NCBI GenBank assembly: GCA_964514215.1
Contig: CAZEPW010000022.1
Coordinates: 1 to 49,026, forward strand
DNA from: CAYQUC01 sp964514215
Lineage (GTDB): Bacteria; Pseudomonadota; Gammaproteobacteria; UBA6429; Thiohalophilaceae
Length of the DNA stretch: 49,026 nt
Direction: 5' to 3'
Shown: positions 45,844 through 49,026 of the stretch, piece by piece
How the letters are laid out: each line of letters starts with the position of its first letter
Position numbering within the stretch: the first letter of the stretch is position 1
The notes under the pieces: generated by a model
What the model saw: only the letters and a program-made list of their open reading frames with translations
What the model was told of the DNA's origin: nothing
Database searches by the model: none
Program-made: the position numbers and the translations under genes

Positions 45844-46860
45844 TTATTTCTCTGAGTCTTTATCATGTTGTAGATTGAGAAGTTTATCAAAGTCTGACTC
45901 AAACAACTTGTCTTGAACAATGCGGTATTTTTCAAACACGCTTATGGCAAAATCTCTAGCAATTTTTGCCGTTATTTTTCCGCTATCGCGTAAAATTTCT
46001 CGCTCATCAAATTCCAGGAACAGATCAAGACGTTTTGCCCAGTCTTCCATCGCCATCGGTATTTTTCGTTTGGCTCTTTCTTCTGCCAGGTCAAGATAAG
46101 CACCAACGATACGACCAAGAGATTCGATTTCCTCTTTGTTCAGATAGTTTTTTGCAATAGCGACATCTGTTTTTACAATCTTACCGTCAGGGCTGTTTAC
46201 CCAATTGGTAAGACCCATGTGATCTTTGTCGCTATCGGCACGTTCCATGATCAGTTCGGCTGCTGTATGGCCGTGAATTGCAAAATGCAATTTGTTCTGA
46301 ACTTTAGCAAAAAAGTCTTTGGTGGTAAGGTCATCTTTGTTGTAATCAACACTAGTGGAATAGATGTCGGTAATTTTCTGATAAAACCTGCGTTCACTTA
46401 AGCGAATTTCTCGAATTTCAGCCAGTAGTGTTTCAAAATAGTCTTCACCTAAAAAAGCACCATTTTCCAGTCGTTTCTTATCGAGTACATAACCTTTGAT
46501 GGAAAATTCCCTCAGTATCTGTGTTGCCCATTGACGGAACTGGGTTGCGCGTTTGGAATTGACACGGTAACCAACAGAAATAATGGCATCAAGATTATAG
46601 AATTTGGTATTGTATGATTTGTCGTCTGATCCAGTGTGTCGGAATTCCCGACATACTGATTCTTGCACCAGCTCGCCCTCCGTAAAGATATTATTTAAGT
46701 GCTCGGTTATCGTGCTCCGACCTTTGCCAAACAGTTCAGCGATCAACTTTTGCGTGAGCCAGATGGTTTCATCTTCGACCCTGACTTCAATGCTGTTTTC
46801 ACCAGCCTGAGAGGTAAAAATTAAAAATTCTGTGGTGGAATTACGTATTAGCTTCTTCAT
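45844..46860 (-). CDS. RhuM-family protein
   Basis: The 338-residue protein has the RhuM pattern: IEVRVEDETIWLTQKLIAELFG (N-terminal HTH-like region), YNLDAIISVGYRVNSKRATQFRQWATQILREF, FFAKVQNKLHFAIHGHTAAEL, NYLNKEEIESLGRIVGAYLDLAEERA and EFDEREILRDSGKITA. RhuM-type proteins occur on pathogenicity islands and prophages; their molecular role is not defined, but the N-terminus looks like a DNA-binding ANT/Bro-type domain. It is upstream of the TOTE gene and downstream of a palindrome with the same arms as the one past TOTE. Confidence 0.88.
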   Translation of the reverse strand: MKKLIRNSTTEFLIFTSQAGENSIEVRVEDETIWLTQKLIAELFGKGRSTITEHLNNIFTEGELVQESVCREFRHTGSDDKSYNTKFYNLDAIISVGYRVNSKRATQFRQWATQILREFSIKGYVLDKKRLENGAFLGEDYFETLLAEIREIRLSERRFYQKITDIYSTSVDYNKDDLTTKDFFAKVQNKLHFAIHGHTAAELIMERADSDKDHMGLTNWVNSPDGKIVKTDVAIAKNYLNKEEIESLGRIVGAYLDLAEERAKRKIPMAMEDWAKRLDLFLEFDEREILRDSGKITAKIARDFAISVFEKYRIVQDKLFESDFDKLLNLQHDKDSEK

Positions 46861-47263
46861 ATTTTTTTCTCTTATCGCTACAAGGAATAGCAGCGTACAG
46901 CTCTATTATTATGTTCCATTAGATCGTTACATAAATTTCGTGTTTTAATGCCAAACAATACTTTCTGATTAAATAAAATTGTAACTCAAACCGTACCCCA
47001 TTCTTTGTGGTAAAAGCTGAAAGTGGTGAAACAAAATAGTTATGGGGTTTCACCACTTCTACCACCTTAATCGCTAATGCCACCTTCAGCTTCCTCCATA
47101 ATATCAGGGGTGTACTTAATATATATAATATTACGCTAGCACCAAAGTAATTGTTTGAATAACAAAATACAGTAATCAACTGACATTTAGCAAACTATTA
47201 TCATAGTTGACTAAAATGAATGAACTTATAAATTCATAAAATTGATCGGTTATGATCGTTTTT
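46861..47263. other. 403-bp region between the broken endonuclease and RhuM genes
   Basis: Besides the palindrome at 47021-47058 (separate entry) nothing convincing was found. An 86-codon minus-strand frame at 46919-47179 runs through the palindrome and has no ribosome site or recognisable product. GGTGGTA motifs surround the palindrome on both strands. Confidence 0.45.
47021..47058. repeat. 12-bp-arm palindrome AAGTGGTGAAAC / GTTTCACCACTT upstream of RhuM
   Basis: The arms 47021-47032 and 47047-47058 are perfect inverted repeats with a 14-base spacer. The core GGTGAAAC...GTTTCACC matches the palindrome at 43240-43269 and the spacers are similarly AT-rich. The two palindromes bracket the RhuM-TOTE pair. 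Confidence 0.7.
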
Positions 47264-48266
47264 TTATGCAGGCCAATATATATTCGTCAGTGATATCAAT
47301 CTTCTAGCGTCCATATCCATGTTAGTATAATGGCGTAATATTTCTTTAACTAAATCATCTAAATCATCTAAATCAAGTAAAACCAATGGGATTGCAGCTC
47401 GATCAGCTTCATAGCGAGCTTCTTTTGAGAAACCTCCTGTAGAAACATACAAACCTTTATCATCAGTATGTCGTCCACCTAAGAAACTTCGAATTTCAGG
47501 AGCACCCATTGATTTATTGGGCCGATGTTTAACCTCGACAACAATGCGAGGTTGTTCAAAACCAAAACCATCCGGTGATGCAATAATATCCTTTCCACGA
47601 TCTGGTCCTGCAGCCGATATACGTGTTTTGTAGCCCATTGCGCGTAACAGTCCTGCAACAAGTTCCTGCATATCCTGCCAATCTAATAGAGTTATTTTGT
47701 CTTTAATAAATTCACGTGATTGTGCACGTAAATCTCGAGCAATAATTTCAGTTACTTCTGATTCCTCATCGGTTTCAATGACATCTTCTATTTCTTCGCC
47801 TTTTAATCTTGCTTCTATTTCTTGAGTTGCATCTTCTGATAGTAAAATAATGTCGATATTGCGCCAAGTGTATTTTTTGTGGTTGTACTAATAATATCTC
47901 GAGGTACTTCACCCAACCATTTAACATCACGAACCCGTGGTAATTCTTCCAAAATTGATTCATCATATTTCGGTTGACTCAATATTTCACCTACATGATA
48001 AATGCGTCGACTTGGGTCATAAGTTACGACTTTATCACCCACAGTTATTTTATTAAGAAAACGATATATTTGTCCTGCCGATATCCCCGTTTACCTTTCG
48101 TTATATTTGGCCAAACTGATGATATTTTAATTGTAATTTCTTCTCGGGTAACACCAACTTTTATTTCACCTGCACGAGGCCAACCTATAGCAACAATATT
48201 GTTTTCGATAAAATCATCAATAAAGTTTGCACCTTGGCCAGCTCTTACCTTCCACATATTAGGCAT
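47264..48266 (-). pseudogene. Mrr-type restriction endonuclease broken by two frameshifts
   Basis: Three frames join into one protein of about 334 residues: MPNMWKVRAGQGANFIDDF..., then GQIYRFLNKITVGDKVVTYD..., then LFLLSEDATQEIEARLKGEE... leading into the Mrr catalytic domain. The domain has GPDRGKDI and RIVVEVKHR (D...ExK nuclease residues). The first break is at about 48073 (CAGGAC where CAGGGAC restores frame); the second is at about 47844-47847 (TTATTTTAC where one more T restores frame). Both are single-base losses in homopolymers, so sequencing or assembly error is possible. The N-terminal part resembles the substrate-sensing region of stand-alone Mrr-like enzymes that cut modified DNA. 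Confidence 0.82.
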
Positions 48267-48496
48267 TTAAATTCCTCAATTTATTCATTAGTAAATTTAT
48301 AATTAATCTTGTGTAGAAGAAAAAATATTGAAACTTTATTTATATTGGCTCTTAGTCTTTTCAGCTTGGATATAACGAATTTCATTTCTTGCAAGCCGTA
48401 GTATTGCTTCGACACAATTATAATGAAAAAATTATGTAAGCACTTGTATATATGCAAGTACTTACATACACTCAGATCAAGTACATAGAAGTTAAT

Positions 48497-48796
48497 ATGT
48501 CAACTATTAAAATGAAATCATTTGAATCAACCCACGGCAAGAATGGTGCACCAGAAATGATAGCTCGCGCTAAGTTGATGATAATAATCAGAGATATGAT
48601 CGATGATCACGAGTGGTCACAAAAACAAGCTGCTGAAAAATTAGGAGTTACGCAAGCAAGAATTAGCAAATTAAAAGGCGGTAAAATAAATGACTTTTCA
48701 CTTGATATGTTGTTTAGCTTTTTAGGTAAACTCGGTTATTCCTTAGAACCAACTTACAACAGAAAAGTATTAAAGATAAATGTAAAAGCGGCGTGA
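48497..48796 (+). CDS. XRE-family helix-turn-helix protein (HigA-like)
   Basis: The 99-residue protein has a central XRE helix-turn-helix (WSQKQAAEKLGVTQARISKL) after an N-terminal helix, and a short C-terminal tail, similar to HTH_37-type antitoxins. I start it at 48497 (MSTIKMKSFE), since the upstream frame from 48452 is unconserved and AGAAG lies before this ATG. There is no toxin (HigB-type) gene next to it, so it may be a solitary regulator of the island. It is the gene nearest to the intact tRNA-Glu. Confidence 0.75.
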   Translation: MSTIKMKSFESTHGKNGAPEMIARAKLMIIIRDMIDDHEWSQKQAAEKLGVTQARISKLKGGKINDFSLDMLFSFLGKLGYSLEPTYNRKVLKINVKAA

Positions 48797-48931
48797 TTAA
48801 CGATGAAAACCTTCGCAATTTCTAAATGATAAAAACCTTCATAAAATTCAAATTGCCTTTATATCTCGTACGGCAATATCGAAAAAGTCACTACTGTTCA
48901 AATTAAATTGTCGTATGAATGCCGTACAGAA

Positions 48932-48964
48932 ATAAAAAAGGGTTACAATCTCTCGTAACCCTTT
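48932..48964 (-). terminator. Terminator of tRNA-Glu
   Basis: The stem AAAGGGTTAC / GTAACCCTTT (48937-48946, 48955-48964) with an 8-base loop is followed on the minus strand by a T-rich run (48932-48939). It lies just past the 3' end of the tRNA-Glu gene. A weaker hairpin of similar layout follows the tRNA fragment at 37781-37808. Confidence 0.8.
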
Positions 48965-48972
48965 GATTTATA

Positions 48973-48994
48973 TGGCGTCCCCAAGGGGATTCGA
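48973..48994 (-). repeat. tRNA-Glu 3' end (attachment-site repeat, proximal)
   Basis: These are the last 22 bases of the tRNA-Glu gene (3' CCA end through the T-loop). They are repeated exactly and in the same orientation at 37817-37838. Together they are the predicted attachment repeats of the island. Confidence 0.75.
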
Positions 48995-49026
48995 ACCCCT
49001 GTTGCCGCCGTGAAAGGGCAGTGTCC
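48973..49026 (-). tRNA. tRNA-Glu (anticodon UUC), 5' part beyond window
   Basis: On the minus strand the bases read GGACACTGCCCTTTCACGG, an anticodon stem-loop with CTTTCAC (anticodon TTC), followed by a variable region, GGGGTTCGAATCCCC T-arm, and GGGGACGCCA with an encoded CCA end. The acceptor 5' half and D-arm lie past the window. It is the anchor of the island at 37817-48994. Confidence 0.92.

Larger units (their letters stand above)
37817..48994. mobile_element. Putative 11-kb genomic island in tRNA-Glu
   Basis: The region is bounded by direct 22-bp copies of the tRNA-Glu 3' end, each followed by a terminator-like hairpin. Its content is accessory: toxin/immunity pair, lipoprotein, TOTE primase-helicase, RhuM, an Mrr-type endonuclease and an XRE regulator. 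No integrase is seen at either end, so it is either decayed or mobilised in trans. Most of its genes are on the minus strand. Confidence 0.65.

Noticed and set aside
46919..47179. 86-codon minus-strand frame between RhuM and the endonuclease
   Set aside because: It runs through the palindrome at 47021-47058, has no ribosome site and no recognisable product.
1..49026. CRISPR array
   Set aside because: No set of regularly spaced direct repeats was seen anywhere in the window.

Overview
The window is an AT-rich stretch of a gammaproteobacterial chromosome. The dapC-dapD-(ArsC/Spx-like)-dapE series, PBP1b, a YoaA-type DinG helicase beside tsaB, GlnRS and PilT/PilU-type motors all fit that class; I cannot place it more finely. 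A run of 99 Ns at 13389-13487, flanked by two nearly identical ~55-bp copies, shows this is a draft scaffold.

Positions 1-28000 are mostly core genes. In order they are: a VOC protein and an EamA exporter (-); the lysine/diaminopimelate operon dapC-dapD-arsC-like-dapE (+); a long minus-strand run (SprA-type metalloprotease, mrcB, TPR lipoprotein, DUF6998-like, yoaA, tsaB, DUF302-like); an NlpC/P60 lipoprotein; an arsenosugar-type trio (ArsS radical SAM plus two small glycosyltransferases); a signalling/pilus block (FHA-GAF-HD-GYP protein divergent from an unknown protein, a HEAT-repeat Ser/Thr kinase, two PilT-family ATPases and an FHA protein); glnS; and three small membrane proteins including a lycopene-cyclase-domain protein.

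Positions 28050-37700 are the most unusual part. Next to a decayed IS3-family orfA lies a gene set built around a ThiS/MoaD-like sulfur carrier ending in Gly-Gly. The minus-strand operon reads: sulfur carrier, cysteine-synthase-like PLP enzyme, a JAMM peptidase fused to a formylglycine-generating-enzyme-like domain, a MetX-family acyltransferase (looks serine-type), and an ATP-grasp ligase. Divergent from it are a histidine phosphatase, a MoeZ-like E1-rhodanese fusion and a mevalonate-kinase-like GHMP kinase. Together they could charge a carrier protein with sulfur, build cysteine (or an analogue) on it, release it, and then phosphorylate and/or ligate it. This is my leading candidate for an undescribed pathway.

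Positions 37817-48994 look like a genomic island in the 3' end of a tRNA-Glu(UUC) gene. A 22-bp tRNA 3'-end repeat marks both ends, and a terminator-like hairpin follows each copy. No integrase is seen. The cargo is conflict-related: a Tde-type (Ntox15) toxin with its GAD-like/DUF1851 immunity protein, a surface lipoprotein, a TOTE-type primase-helicase with a RhuM protein (this pair bracketed by related GGTGAAAC palindromes), an Mrr-type restriction endonuclease broken by two single-base frameshifts, and a lone XRE regulator.
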